Shown here one piece after another: positions 12,731 through 22,088 of a stretch of DNA of 64,000 bases. This stretch comes from Rhodomicrobium vannielii ATCC 17100. GTDB lineage: Bacteria; Pseudomonadota; Alphaproteobacteria; Rhizobiales; Rhodomicrobiaceae. The translations under genes were made by a program, and so were the position numbers. Each line of letters starts with the position of its first letter. Within the stretch, counting starts at the first letter, position 1. The notes beneath the pieces are model-generated. The model did no database searches and had not been told where the DNA came from. It saw only the letters and a list, made by a program, of their open reading frames with translations. The DNA lies in NCBI RefSeq assembly GCF_000166055.1, contig NC_014664.1:1-64000 (forward strand), written 5' to 3'.

Positions 12731-14725
12731 TCAAGCGACGAGTTTTTTTGCGGCGGCGATAACGGCTTCCACCGTGATGCCGAATTCCTTGTAGACCTGC
12801 GGCGCCGGGCCTGACGCGCCGAATCCGTTCATGCCGACGAACGCACCCTTGTCGCCGATCCAGCGATCCCAGCCGAAGCGGCCCGCCGCCTCGATGGCGA
12901 TGCGCGGCGCGGTGCCGAGCACTTCCGCGCGGTAGGCTTCCGGCTGTGCCTCGAACAGTTCGAAGCACGGCATCGACACGACGACGGTTTTCACGCCCTC
13001 GGCGTTCAACTGCTCGGCTGCGGAAACCGCGAGTTCGATTTCCGATCCCGTGGCGATGAGCGTCACGTCGCGCGGGGCTTTGGCGTCGCCGCGGAGAACA
13101 TATGCGCCCTTTGCGGTAAGGTTTTCGCTCGAAGCTTCCGTGCGAACGGTCGGGAGGTTCTGCCGCGACAGCGCCAGCACCGAAGGCGTATGCTTCGATG
13201 CAAGCGCGATCTCGTAGGCTTCGGCCGTCTCGACGATGTCCGCAGGGCGGAACACGTTGACGTTCGGCAGCGCGCGAAGGCTCGCGAGGTGTTCGATCGG
13301 CTGATGCGTCGGTCCGTCCTCGCCGACGCCGATGGAGTCATGCGTCAGCACGTAGAGGACGCGAAGGCCCATCAGCGCGGAAAGCCGGATCGAGCCGCGC
13401 AGGTAGTCGGAGAACACGAGGAACGTTCCGCCATAGGGCACGAAGCCGCCATGCAGCGCGATGCCGTTCATGGCCGCGCCCATTATGTGCTCGCGGATGC
13501 CGTAATGGAGGTAGCGGCCCGTGAAGTCATCGGGCGTGATCGACTTCATGCCCCTGGTGATGGTGTAATTCGAGTGCGTGAGGTCGGCCGAGCCGCCGAT
13601 GGTCATGTCGGTGGCGTCGTTGATGACCTGAAGCGCCATCTCCGACGATTTGCGCGTCGCGAGCTTCGGCTTCTCCGCCACGTTTTTCGCGATGAAAGCG
13701 TCGAGCGCTTCCTTCACGCTCGCGGGCAATTCGCCCTCGATCATCCGCTCGAAATGGGCGCGCTCGTCCGCGGTGAGCTGCGACAGGCGCTCATGCCAGG
13801 CGGCATGTTCGGCCTTGCCACGCGTGCCCGCCGCACGCCACGTCGAAAGGATCGGCTCCGGCACCTCGAACGGCGCGTAGGGCCAGCCGAGGAATTCGCG
13901 CGCGGCGGCGATTTCGTCCTTGCCGAGCGGCGCGCCGTGCGTCTTCTCCGAGCCCTGCTTGTTCGGCGCGCCGAAACCGATGATGGTCTTGCACGCGATG
14001 AGCGTCGGCTTGTCGCTCGTCTTCGCCTTGGCGATGGCGGCTTCGACTTCGGCGGCGTTGTGGCCATCGACGCGGACGGCGTTCCAGCCCGCCGCCTCGA
14101 AGCGCTTCACCTGATCCGTGGAGGTGGAGAGGCTTGTCGAGCCGTCGATGGAGATCGAGTTGTCGTCCCAGAGAACGATCAGCTTGTTGAGCTTCAGGTG
14201 GCCCGCGAGGTCGATGGCCTCATGGCTGATGCCTTCCATCAGACAGCCGTCGCCCACGATGGCATAGGTGTGGTGATCCACAACCTTGTCGCCGAACCGC
14301 GCCCCGAGCAGCCGCTCCGCGATGGCCATGCCGACGGCGGTGCTGATGCCTTGGCCGAGCGGCCCGGTCGTCGTCTCGACGCCCTGCGTGTGGCCATATT
14401 CGGGATGCCCCGGCGTCTTCGAGTGAAGCTGACGGAACTTCTTCACTTCCTCGATGGTCACATCCGGTGAGCCGGTGAGATAAAGGAGCGAATAAAGCAG
14501 CATCGAGCCGTGGCCGGCCGACAGCACGAAGCGGTCGCGGTCGGGCCATTTCGGCGCGCTCGCGTCGAATTTCAGGAACTTCGTGAACAGCACGGCGGCG
14601 ACGTCCGCCATACCCATCGGCATGCCGGGATGGCCGGAATTGGCTGCTTCAACCGCGTCCATGGACAGCGCGCGGATGGCGTTTGCGAGGTCGCGTTGCG
14701 ACGGATTGGAAACGGGAGTTGTCAT
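12731..14725 (-). CDS. cbbT: Transketolase
   Basis: Thiamine-diphosphate enzyme moving two-carbon units between sugar phosphates in RuBP regeneration. The 664-residue length is typical. Motifs: [18 protein letters not shown] at the N-terminus, [14 protein letters not shown] with the GDG...N-type cofactor site, [17 protein letters not shown], and in the second domain [21 protein letters not shown] purine-rich AGAAAGA box precedes the ATG. It lies between cbbP and cbbL; no aldolase gene (cbbA) follows it as it does in several related operons. Confidence 0.96.
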   Translation of the reverse strand: MTTPVSNPSQRDLANAIRALSMDAVEAANSGHPGMPMGMADVAAVLFTKFLKFDASAPKWPDRDRFVLSAGHGSMLLYSLLYLTGSPDVTIEEVKKFRQLHSKTPGHPEYGHTQGVETTTGPLGQGISTAVGMAIAERLLGARFGDKVVDHHTYAIVGDGCLMEGISHEAIDLAGHLKLNKLIVLWDDNSISIDGSTSLSTSTDQVKRFEAAGWNAVRVDGHNAAEVEAAIAKAKTSDKPTLIACKTIIGFGAPNKQGSEKTHGAPLGKDEIAAAREFLGWPYAPFEVPEPILSTWRAAGTRGKAEHAAWHERLSQLTADERAHFERMIEGELPASVKEALDAFIAKNVAEKPKLATRKSSEMALQVINDATDMTIGGSADLTHSNYTITRGMKSITPDDFTGRYLHYGIREHIMGAAMNGIALHGGFVPYGGTFLVFSDYLRGSIRLSALMGLRVLYVLTHDSIGVGEDGPTHQPIEHLASLRALPNVNVFRPADIVETAEAYEIALASKHTPSVLALSRQNLPTVRTEASSENLTAKGAYVLRGDAKAPRDVTLIATGSEIELAVSAAEQLNAEGVKTVVVSMPCFELFEAQPEAYRAEVLGTAPRIAIEAAGRFGWDRWIGDKGAFVGMNGFGASGPAPQVYKEFGITVEAVIAAAKKLVA

Positions 14726-14760
14726 TTTGGTCTTTCTTCTGTTCGCGGCGTTCGGAGCGC

Positions 14761-15642
14761 TCAGGACGAGCGCCGCTTGAGATCGACGAGCCGGTGGATC
14801 ATCGGCGTAAGGATAAGCTGCATCGCGAGGTCGAGCTTCCCCCCTGGAATGACGATGGAATTCGCCCGGCTCATGAAACTGTCCTGGATCATGGTCTTGA
14901 GATACGCGAAGTCAATCCCGCGCGGATCCTTGAAGCGGATCACAACGAGCGATTCGTCGGGTGTCGGAATCCACCGGGCAACGAACGGGTTCGACGTGTC
15001 GACCGTAGGCACGCGCTGAAAGTTGATGTCCGTTTCGGAGAATTGCGGCGTGATGTAGTGCACATAATCGGGCATGCGGCGAAGGATCGTCTTCGTCACA
15101 TCTTCAGGTGTATAGCCGCGCATCTTGTTATCCCGATGCATCTTCTGGATCCACTCCAGATTGATGACCGGTACGACGCCGATCTTCAGATCAGCGTGCT
15201 TCGCGATGTTGATACCCTGTTCCTTGAGCATAACCGCGCCGTGAAGACCCTCATAGAAGAGGATGTCGCTGCCCTCGGGCAGATCCTGCCACTCCGTGAA
15301 GGTGCCGGCGGGCACTCCGAATTTCTCGGCCTCGACGGCGTCGTGAACGTAATGGCGCGTCTTGCCCGTTCCCGTGGCGCCGTAAGAGCGAAAGGTTTCC
15401 TCAAGCTCCTTCAGGAGGTTCGCATCCGGGCCGAAATGGCTCAGATGACGGTTGCCGCGCGCTTCCTCCTCGGCCATCGCCTTCTTCATGGAGGCGCGGT
15501 CGTAGAGGTGGTACGCGTCGCCCTCGATGAAAGCCGGCTGGATGCCTTCGCGGCGGAAAATCTGCTCGAACGTGTGCTTGACCGTGGATGTGCCAGCGCC
15601 CGACGACCCGGTGACGGAAATGATGGGGAATTTGGAAGACAT
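14761..15642 (-). CDS. cbbP: Phosphoribulokinase
   Basis: Phosphorylates ribulose 5-phosphate to ribulose 1,5-bisphosphate, the second Calvin-cycle-specific step. The 293-residue protein matches the bacterial octameric class. The P-loop is [10 protein letters not shown] at residues 12-21; other conserved stretches are [29 protein letters not shown] (Walker B-like) and the [16 protein letters not shown] region. Starts 9 bases after the cbbF stop, so they are translated from one message. Confidence 0.97.
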   Translation of the reverse strand: MSSKFPIISVTGSSGAGTSTVKHTFEQIFRREGIQPAFIEGDAYHLYDRASMKKAMAEEEARGNRHLSHFGPDANLLKELEETFRSYGATGTGKTRHYVHDAVEAEKFGVPAGTFTEWQDLPEGSDILFYEGLHGAVMLKEQGINIAKHADLKIGVVPVINLEWIQKMHRDNKMRGYTPEDVTKTILRRMPDYVHYITPQFSETDINFQRVPTVDTSNPFVARWIPTPDESLVVIRFKDPRGIDFAYLKTMIQDSFMSRANSIVIPGGKLDLAMQLILTPMIHRLVDLKRRSS

Positions 15643-15651
15643 ATTCGTGAC

Positions 15652-16686
15652 CTACCGAACCGAGCTGAAGAGGCCGCGCTGAGAAAACAGGGGGGAGTGT
15701 TCGCCCGTCGCCGGGGGCTGATTGTAATAATAGGCGACTTCCTCGACCTCTTTCTTCGAGCCGAAGACCAGCGGCACGTGCTGGTGCAGCGAGATCGGTT
15801 CGAGATCGAGTATGCGCGTCTTGCCCTGCGTGCAGGCACCGCCTGCCTGTTCGATGAGCATGCCGATCGGGTTCGCTTCGTAGAGGAGACGCAGGCGGCC
15901 GTTGGTGTAGCCCTTGCGGATGTCGGCCGGGTAGAGATAGATGCCGCCGCGCGTCAGGATGCGGAAGCCGTCGGCCACGAGCGAGCCGAGCCAGCGCATG
16001 TTGAAATCCTTCTTGCGCGGGCCGTCCTTGCCGAGCTTGCAGTCGACGATGTAGGACTTCATCTTGTCGTCCCAATGCCGGAAATTGGACGAGTTGATCG
16101 CGTATTCCTTCGTCTCGACCGGGATCTGCACGTTCGCCTTGCCGAGCACGAATTCGCCGGTGCGCGGGTCGAGCCAGAAAATATGCGTTCCCTGTCCGAC
16201 CGTCAGCACGATGGCTGTTTGCGGACCGTAGACGATGTAGCCCGCGCAAAGCTGGTTGCGACCGGGCTGGAGCAGCGCCGCCTGCTCCTTGTTGGGCAGG
16301 ATCGAAAAGATCGTACCGATCGACATGTTGGTGTCGATGTTCGACGAGCCGTCGAGCGGATCGGTATTGACCGCGAGCGGAGCGCCCGCGTTGAGAGCGA
16401 CCGCCTTCTCGTCTTCCTCGGACCCGAGCCAGGCAACCGGCGACGCCTTCAGCGCATCGGTGACGATCTTGTTGGAGAGGAAATCGAGTTCCTTCTGCGT
16501 ATCGCCGCCGCCGCCTTCGCCGCGCGCGCTTGCCATATCGCCCGCCAGCGGCCCGAGCGCGATGATTTTCGCGATCTCGATACCGGCTTTCGCAAGATTT
16601 TCAACCGTCTCGGCGACAGCGCGCTTCTGCGCGTCCTCTGCAGCCCATTCGGCCAAATGCTCACGCAGACTTGCATGAACGCCCAT
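15652..16686 (-). CDS. cbbF: Fructose-1,6-bisphosphatase, class I
   Basis: Hydrolyses fructose 1,6-bisphosphate (and in autotrophs often sedoheptulose 1,7-bisphosphate). The metal site is visible as WLGSEEDEKAV and VNTDPLDGSSNID; the substrate site includes SNFRHWDDKMKSYI and GGIYLYPAD. I chose the ATG at 16686 (MGVHASLREHL) because GGGAGGAA lies 6 bases before it; in-frame ATG at 16710 and GTG at 16716 have no such site. That gives 344 residues. First gene of the minus-strand cbb operon, divergent from cbbR. Confidence 0.94.
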   Translation of the reverse strand: MGVHASLREHLAEWAAEDAQKRAVAETVENLAKAGIEIAKIIALGPLAGDMASARGEGGGGDTQKELDFLSNKIVTDALKASPVAWLGSEEDEKAVALNAGAPLAVNTDPLDGSSNIDTNMSIGTIFSILPNKEQAALLQPGRNQLCAGYIVYGPQTAIVLTVGQGTHIFWLDPRTGEFVLGKANVQIPVETKEYAINSSNFRHWDDKMKSYIVDCKLGKDGPRKKDFNMRWLGSLVADGFRILTRGGIYLYPADIRKGYTNGRLRLLYEANPIGMLIEQAGGACTQGKTRILDLEPISLHQHVPLVFGSKKEVEEVAYYYNQPPATGEHSPLFSQRGLFSSVR

Positions 16687-16710
16687 CCGCAATTCCTCCC
16701 TGTCGGTCAT

Positions 16711-16859
16711 TGACACGTTATTATTCTTATCTCATCACTGGTGAGTGACCGACTGTTTTTTGAGCACGATTTTTGCGACTATGTGCAGGACATCGCAGAA
16801 AGTAAATTTTAATTTATTTTCCCTTTGATTAACTTTTTCTAACGGTCTATCTTGTTTGA
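16711..16859. promoter_or_regulatory. Divergent cbbF/cbbR control region
   Basis: A markedly AT-rich stretch between the divergent genes. It contains the dyad TTAAT (16809-16813), 14 bases, ATTAA (16828-16832), and several T-N11-A arrangements, as expected for a LysR-type CbbR site. In related bacteria CbbR binds here and activates the cbb operon while controlling its own gene. No exact start site can be read from sequence alone. Confidence 0.55.
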
Positions 16860-17789
16860 GTGAAAAACATAACGCTGAAGCATTTCCGGGTTTTGTCCGC
16901 CGTCACGAAAATGGGCTCGATGGCCGGTGCCGCGCGGAGCCTTCACGTTACCCCCCCTGCAATCACGGTGCAAATCCAGCAACTTGAACAGGCGGTCGGG
17001 TTGCCGCTGCTCGAACGCATCGGCGACAAGACTACCGCGACCAGCGCCGGGCAGATCATGCTGAGAACCGCGCAGCGGATCGAACTTCTTCTCGCCGAGT
17101 GCCGTCAGGAAGTGGAGCAGTTGAAAGGTGTGGCAGGCGGTCACGTGTCGGCTGGCGTCGTCAGTACCGCAAAATATTTCGCGCCGAAAGCGCTTGCGGC
17201 GTTTCGTCAGCGTCATCCGGGCGTCGAGGTCCGGCTCGCCGTCGGCAACCGGCAGGAAACGATTCGCGCACTTCGCGATCTGGAACTCGACATCGCCCTC
17301 ATGGGCCGTCCGCCGGAAAATCTCGACCTGCAAAGCGCCAGCCTCGGTCCGCACCCGCATATCATCGTCGCTGCGGCGACGCACCCGCTCGCGGGCCAGA
17401 AAATCTCCATTACCGATCTCACCAACGAGACCTTCTTCATCCGCGAGCCCGGCTCCGGCACGCGCATCCTGATGGAGCGCCTGTTCGAAGAGGCGCGCTT
17501 CGATCCCATCGTTGGCATGGAAATCGGCTCGAACGAGACGATCAAGCAGGCGGTGATTGCGGGGCTCGGTATTGCGTTCATCTCGGCGCACACGGTGGCG
17601 GTCGAAATTGCCGATGGGCGGCTCGTGATGCTCGACGTCGCGGGGCTGCCCATGATGCGGCAATGGTACGTCGTGCGGCTGAAGGAGAAGGCGGTCATGC
17701 CCGCCGCGCAGGTGATGTGGGCCTTTCTCGCCTCCGAGGGGCACAGCTTCCTGCCGCAACCGATCGCGGAATGGAAATCCACACTCTGA
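16860..17789 (+). CDS. cbbR: LysR-type transcriptional regulator CbbR
   Basis: Activator of the divergent cbb operon that senses metabolites such as RuBP in related species. The 309-residue product has the N-terminal winged HTH (LKHFRVLSAVTKMGSMAGAA, then LHVTPPAITVQIQQLE) and a LysR effector domain (about 90-300). The start is GTG at 16860, giving MKNITLKHFRVL, which fits the family; the next ATG would cut into the HTH. Position next to cbbF is the classic arrangement and the main basis for the name. Confidence 0.93.
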   Translation: MKNITLKHFRVLSAVTKMGSMAGAARSLHVTPPAITVQIQQLEQAVGLPLLERIGDKTTATSAGQIMLRTAQRIELLLAECRQEVEQLKGVAGGHVSAGVVSTAKYFAPKALAAFRQRHPGVEVRLAVGNRQETIRALRDLELDIALMGRPPENLDLQSASLGPHPHIIVAAATHPLAGQKISITDLTNETFFIREPGSGTRILMERLFEEARFDPIVGMEIGSNETIKQAVIAGLGIAFISAHTVAVEIADGRLVMLDVAGLPMMRQWYVVRLKEKAVMPAAQVMWAFLASEGHSFLPQPIAEWKSTL

Positions 17790-17860
17790 AAGCAACGACC
17801 GGGATGCAAATGCGCGCCCGACGAGGCATCCTCTCACGATAACTTCGCGAGGACGCCATC

Positions 17861-18928
17861 ATGACGCTTGCCGCTCGGCCCGCTTTCGACCGCGCCCTAT
17901 GGGAGAGCGACTGCTGGGCCAGGCTTGAGCAGCGCCAGGCTGACGCGGACCGCGCGTTCGTTTATGGCGTCGTCTCCACCGGCATCTATTGCCGCCCCGG
18001 TTGCCCGTCGCGCCTGCCTCGCCGCGAGAACGTTCGCTTTTTCGCCGATGCGGCTGCAGCGCGGCGCGCCGGGTTCCGTGCCTGCCTGCGCTGCGATCCC
18101 GATGGCGCATCGCGGGCGGAACGCGAGGCGGCGCTTGTGGCGAAGGCGGTCGCCCTGATCGAGAGCGCGGAAGGGCGCCCCGCCTTCGACGCCATCGCGC
18201 GAAGCTGCGGCATGAGCCGCCACCATTTCCACCGCATGTTCAAGGCCGCTACCAGCATGACGCCGGGCAGCTATTTCGCCGCGATCAAGAAGCGCCGCGC
18301 GCTCGATTCGCTGGGGCAGGGGGAAAGCGTCACGACGGCCATTGCTGCGGCAGGCTACGGCTCGCCCAGCCGCTTTTACGAGGGCGTCGCGGATCTCGGC
18401 GCGCGGCCGCGCGCGCTGTCGAGAGGCGGCGCGGGCGAACACATCCGCTTCACGGTCGCGGCGTGCTCGCTCGGCTTCGTGCTCGTCGCGGCGACGCAAA
18501 AAGGCATCTGCGCCATCGAACTGGGCGACGGCGCGGACGCGCTGGCTGCGGATTTCCGGCGGCGTTTCGCAAGAGCCTGCCTCGCCGAGGACGCAGCGTT
18601 CTCGCAGGCGGTGGCGGATGTCGTGACGCTCGTCGAGGAACCTTCGCGCGCCTTCGCGCTGCCGCTCGATGTTCGCGGCACTGTTTTTCAGGAAAAGATC
18701 TGGCGCCTGTTGCGAGAAATTCCGCCGGGCGAAACGATGACGTACGGGGAACTTGCCGCCAAGGCTGGCTGTCCGTCTGCCGTCCGGGCCGTGGCGCGGG
18801 CCTGCGCGTCGAACGCCATCGCCGTTGCGATCCCGTGTCATCGCGTCGTCGGCAAGGGGGGCACCCTGACCGGGTATCGCTGGGGCGTGGAGCGCAAGGC
18901 CGCGCTCCTGAAGCGCGAGGGCCGTTAA
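17861..18928 (+). CDS. ada: Ada: DNA repair methyltransferase and transcriptional activator
   Basis: Bifunctional adaptive-response protein of 355 residues. N-terminal zinc domain has Cys44 and Cys48 (YCRPGCPSR) and Cys75 and Cys78 (CLRC), matching the four-cysteine site where phosphotriester methyl groups are taken up. An AraC-type HTH follows (AIARSCGMSRHHFHRMFK). The C-terminal O6-alkylguanine methyltransferase domain carries PCHRV with the acceptor cysteine. All parts needed for both activities are present. It is a stand-alone gene here; alkA or alkB is not adjacent. Confidence 0.95.
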   Translation: MTLAARPAFDRALWESDCWARLEQRQADADRAFVYGVVSTGIYCRPGCPSRLPRRENVRFFADAAAARRAGFRACLRCDPDGASRAEREAALVAKAVALIESAEGRPAFDAIARSCGMSRHHFHRMFKAATSMTPGSYFAAIKKRRALDSLGQGESVTTAIAAAGYGSPSRFYEGVADLGARPRALSRGGAGEHIRFTVAACSLGFVLVAATQKGICAIELGDGADALAADFRRRFARACLAEDAAFSQAVADVVTLVEEPSRAFALPLDVRGTVFQEKIWRLLREIPPGETMTYGELAAKAGCPSAVRAVARACASNAIAVAIPCHRVVGKGGTLTGYRWGVERKAALLKREGR

Positions 18929-19021
18929 CGCGCGCGGCCGCGATTGCCTTTTCTGCGCACGCAGACTTTATAAGGACGCATGCGCTCGTGATCGGCGCAG
19001 CGGTGAACCGAGTGAGCAATC

Positions 19022-20053
19022 ATGGCTTTCCTTTTCCGCCCCGCCGAAAAGATCGACCCCCGCTTCGTTGAAGGAGACGGCCGTCTCGACGCTGCCCGCG
19101 CGCTTTATCCCGATGCGCCGACGCCGTGGCTCGATCTGTCGCGCGCCGCAGCGCCGTGGCCATATCCCGCACCCAACCTCGCCGCCGACGATTTCGCGCG
19201 GGGCATCGACATGCACGCCATCGCCGCGCTTGCCGCACTCGCCGCCAAAGCGTACCGCGCGCCGCAATCGGTGGAGGTCGTGCCGCTGCCGGGCGCGGAT
19301 GCGGGGCTTCGCCTTCTGCCGTGGCTTTACCGTTCGCCGAAGCGCGTGGCGTTTCTCGCGCCCGCCGATGCCGGCCTTCGCGCTGCATGGGAAGCGGCGG
19401 GGCATTCGACCTCGGAAATTGCCTCGCTCGACGCGGTCGGCAAGGCGGACATTCTCATCGTGGACAATCCGGGCCACGCGGACGGCCGTCTTGCCCCGCA
19501 CGCTGACCTCGCCGCCGTGCTGCCTGCGCTGAAGCGCCGCGATGGGTTGCTCGTCATCGATGAAACGCTCGCCGACGCGGACGAAAGCGCTTCGATCCTG
19601 GCGTCAGTCGCGCGGCTCGATTCAACGATCGTGCTGCGCTCCGCGAACGCGCTCCACGGCGCGGGCGGCATTCCGCTCGGCTTCGCGATCACCTCGCATC
19701 CCATTGCGGCTCGGTTTCGCGCGGCGTTCGGGGCGAATGCGGTTTCGGCGCAGGCTGCGGCGTTCGGCCGGGCGGCGCTGGCGGATGCCGGTTTCGCGGC
19801 CGAGCAACGCGCGCGGCTCGCGGACATGGGCGGCAAACTCGAAGCCGCGCTCACGCAGGCGGGCCTTCGCATCACCGGCGGAACCGCGCTGTTCCGGCTG
19901 GCGGGCACCGATTTGCCGCATTCGCTGTTCGACAGTCTCGCCCGCGCGGGCATCCTCGCGCGCCCGTTCCCGAAGCTCAACGCGCTGCGTTTCTCGCTGC
20001 CGAAAGATGACGCGGACCTCGCGCGCCTTCAGGCGGCGCTTGCGTCTGCGTAA
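19022..20053 (+). CDS. CobC/CobD-like aminotransferase-fold protein lacking the catalytic lysine
   Basis: Resembles threonine-phosphate decarboxylase (CobC/CobD), which makes the aminopropanol arm of cobalamin. Of 343 residues the order of fold landmarks is kept: LPGADAGLRLLP, IVDNPGHADGR, LLVIDETLADAD (cofactor Asp region) and the C-terminal LRFSLP. However, the site that in CobC reads S-F-G-K before a Gly-rich turn reads RSANALHGAGGIPLGFA here, so the lysine that holds pyridoxal phosphate is missing, and the NPNNP loop is altered. It is probably not an active decarboxylase. No other cob gene is adjacent; ada precedes and the met genes follow. Confidence 0.75.
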   Translation: MAFLFRPAEKIDPRFVEGDGRLDAARALYPDAPTPWLDLSRAAAPWPYPAPNLAADDFARGIDMHAIAALAALAAKAYRAPQSVEVVPLPGADAGLRLLPWLYRSPKRVAFLAPADAGLRAAWEAAGHSTSEIASLDAVGKADILIVDNPGHADGRLAPHADLAAVLPALKRRDGLLVIDETLADADESASILASVARLDSTIVLRSANALHGAGGIPLGFAITSHPIAARFRAAFGANAVSAQAAAFGRAALADAGFAAEQRARLADMGGKLEAALTQAGLRITGGTALFRLAGTDLPHSLFDSLARAGILARPFPKLNALRFSLPKDDADLARLQAALASA

Positions 20054-20128
20054 ACGGCGACGCCTCCCGCGCAGCGATGATCGCACCGCCGTATAACGCC
20101 GCGCCTTGTATCGATGCGCCTTGAAAAC

Positions 20129-20148
20129 ATATAAACATATCTTTATAA
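20129..20148. promoter_or_regulatory. Candidate SahR operator
   Basis: The sequence ATAAACATATCTTTAT (20131-20146) is a near-perfect palindrome with one mismatched pair and sits 43 bases before the regulator start, within an AT-rich island. It agrees with my recollection of the alphaproteobacterial SahR motif (ATAAAG-ATAT-CTTTAT). The site would control the sahR-metF-metH unit. Confidence 0.6.
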
Positions 20149-20190
20149 GCGCGTGATCGGCGAAAAACAGGCTCGCGGGCAAATCGGCAT

Positions 20191-21174
20191 ATGGGCAGTT
20201 TCGATGACATCGTGGGGATGCTGCGCGCGGCGGGCGAGCCGACGCGTCTGCGCATCCTGCGGCTGCTCCAGCATGGCGAGTTCAACGTCACCGACCTGAC
20301 GCAGCTTCTCGGTCAGAGCCAGCCGCGCGTGAGCCGCCATATCAAGCTCCTCGACGATGCCGCGCTGATCGAGCGTTATCAGGAAGGTAGCTTCGTATTC
20401 GTGCGCGCCAGCGGCGACGCGCATGTGCAGGGATTCCTCGCCTCGGCGCTGTCGATGGTTGCGCCCGACGATCCGCAATTCGCGCGCGATGCCGAACGCG
20501 CCGACCAGATCCGCGCGCGCCGCGCCGAACTCGCGCAGGGCTATTTCGACGCCAACGCCGTGCAATGGGATCGCATCCGCTCGCTGCATGTGCCAGAGCC
20601 GGATGTCGAAGCTGCGATCCTCGACGCGCTCGGCCCCGGCCCCTACGAACTGTTGCTCGATCTCGGGACGGGCACGGGCCGCATTCTCGAACTCGCATCG
20701 GATCGCGCAGAGCGCCTTGTCGGCATCGACACCAACCGCGAAATGCTGAAATGCGCGCGCGTGCGCCTCGAAAGCGCGGGCGCCACGAAATGCAGCGTGA
20801 GGCAAGGCGATATCTATAATCTGCCCTTCGCCGAAGGCAGCGCGGGCGCGGTTGTCGTGCATCAGGTGTTGCACTTCCTCGCCTGGCCGAAGACGGCGCT
20901 CGCAGAAGCCGTGCGCGTGCTGGAGCCGGACGGCCGCCTCGTCGTGGTGGACTTCGCGCCGCATAATCTCGAATTTCTGCGCGAGGAGCACGCCCATGTG
21001 CGGCTCGGCTTCGGCGCGGATGAAATAAAGGGCTGGCTCGCGGAATGCGGGCTTGGTCAAACCGCCTATCGCGAACTCAAGGCCAACGATGCCAGAGAGA
21101 ATGCGCTGACGGTGGCAATATGGTCTGGCAAAAAGAAAGGCGCAGCAGCGCAAAAGTGGAGGGCGGCTTCGTGA
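20191..21174 (+). CDS. ArsR-family regulator fused to a SAM-dependent methyltransferase (SahR-like)
   Basis: A 327-residue fusion: an ArsR winged HTH (about 1-95; EPTRLRILRLLQHGEFNVTD, then QSQPRVSRHIKLL) and a class I methyltransferase domain (about 145-300) with motif I LLLDLGTGTGRIL. In many alphaproteobacteria this fusion protein, named SahR, senses S-adenosylhomocysteine through the methyltransferase fold and represses methionine-cycle genes. The gene overlaps metF by four bases (GTGA), so they are co-transcribed. Metal-binding cysteines of classic ArsR proteins are absent, in agreement with a different ligand. Confidence 0.88.
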   Translation: MGSFDDIVGMLRAAGEPTRLRILRLLQHGEFNVTDLTQLLGQSQPRVSRHIKLLDDAALIERYQEGSFVFVRASGDAHVQGFLASALSMVAPDDPQFARDAERADQIRARRAELAQGYFDANAVQWDRIRSLHVPEPDVEAAILDALGPGPYELLLDLGTGTGRILELASDRAERLVGIDTNREMLKCARVRLESAGATKCSVRQGDIYNLPFAEGSAGAVVVHQVLHFLAWPKTALAEAVRVLEPDGRLVVVDFAPHNLEFLREEHAHVRLGFGADEIKGWLAECGLGQTAYRELKANDARENALTVAIWSGKKKGAAAQKWRAAS

Positions 21175-22079
21175 CGGAAGCAGGAACGCAAAGACGGGCG
21201 CACGCGCCGATTTCGGTGAGCTTCGAGTTTTTCCCACCGAAGACCGACGCGATGGAGGCGTCTCTCTGGCAGGCGATCCGCAAGCTTGAGCCGCTCGCGC
21301 CCGAATTCGTATCGGTAACGTACGGTGCCGGGGGGTCCACGCGAGAGCGCACGCATTCGACCGTATCGCGCATCCTCGCCGAGACGTCGCTGAAGCCCGC
21401 CGCGCATCTCACCTGCGTCGCGGCGACGAAGGACGAAGTTGATGCTGTCGTGCGCGACTACTGGGACGTAGGCGTGCGGCATATCGTGGCGTTGCGCGGC
21501 GATCCGCCGGCGGGGGCGGGCACGGCCTATGCGGCCCATCCGGGCGGCTACCAGTCGAGCGCGGATCTCGTTGCGGGGCTGAAGACCATCGGCGATTTCG
21601 AGGTGTCGGTTTCGGCCTACCCGGAGAAGCACCCGGAGTCCGGGTCGTTCGATGTCGATCTCGACGTGCTTCAGGCCAAGGTGGACGCGGGCGCCACGCG
21701 CGCAATCACGCAGTTCTTCTTCGACAACGATCATTACTGGCGCTATCTCGACCGCGTCCGCGCGCGCGGCATCAACATTCCCATCGTGCCCGGACAGATC
21801 CCGATCCACAATTTCAAGCAGATCGCGGGCTTCGCGGCGCGTTGCGGGGCCACCATGCCTGCTTCCACTGGCGCCCGCTTCGAGGGGCTTGCGGATGACC
21901 CCGAAACCACGCAGCTTGTCGCGGCTGCTGTCGCGGCCGAGCAGGTGCGGGATCTCGTCAAGGGCGGCGTGACGGAGTTCCACTTCTACACGCTGAACCG
22001 CGCGCCGCTCGTCAACGCCATCTGCCACACGCTCGGCATCAAGCCGCATGCTCCCGCCGCTTCCGCCGTCAACGCATAA
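21171..22079 (+). CDS. metF: 5,10-methylenetetrahydrofolate reductase
   Basis: Reduces methylene-THF to methyl-THF, the methyl donor for methionine synthesis. The 302-residue protein has FEFFPPKT near the N-terminus, VSVTYGAGGSTRERT, HIVALRGDPP, and QFFFDNDHYWRY, all family hallmarks. The GTG start at 21171 overlaps the preceding stop (GTGA) and has GGAGGG before it; a longer frame from 21045 lies inside the upstream gene. Next gene, 9 bases later, is the homocysteine methyltransferase that uses its product. Confidence 0.96.
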   Translation: MTEAGTQRRAHAPISVSFEFFPPKTDAMEASLWQAIRKLEPLAPEFVSVTYGAGGSTRERTHSTVSRILAETSLKPAAHLTCVAATKDEVDAVVRDYWDVGVRHIVALRGDPPAGAGTAYAAHPGGYQSSADLVAGLKTIGDFEVSVSAYPEKHPESGSFDVDLDVLQAKVDAGATRAITQFFFDNDHYWRYLDRVRARGINIPIVPGQIPIHNFKQIAGFAARCGATMPASTGARFEGLADDPETTQLVAAAVAAEQVRDLVKGGVTEFHFYTLNRAPLVNAICHTLGIKPHAPAASAVNA

Positions 22080-22088
22080 GGCCGTCCC

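Noticed and set aside
14683-16713. A 676-codon open frame on the plus strand across the cbbT-cbbP-cbbF genes
   Set aside because: It is antisense to three genes with full sets of conserved motifs; long antisense frames are normal in such GC-rich coding DNA.
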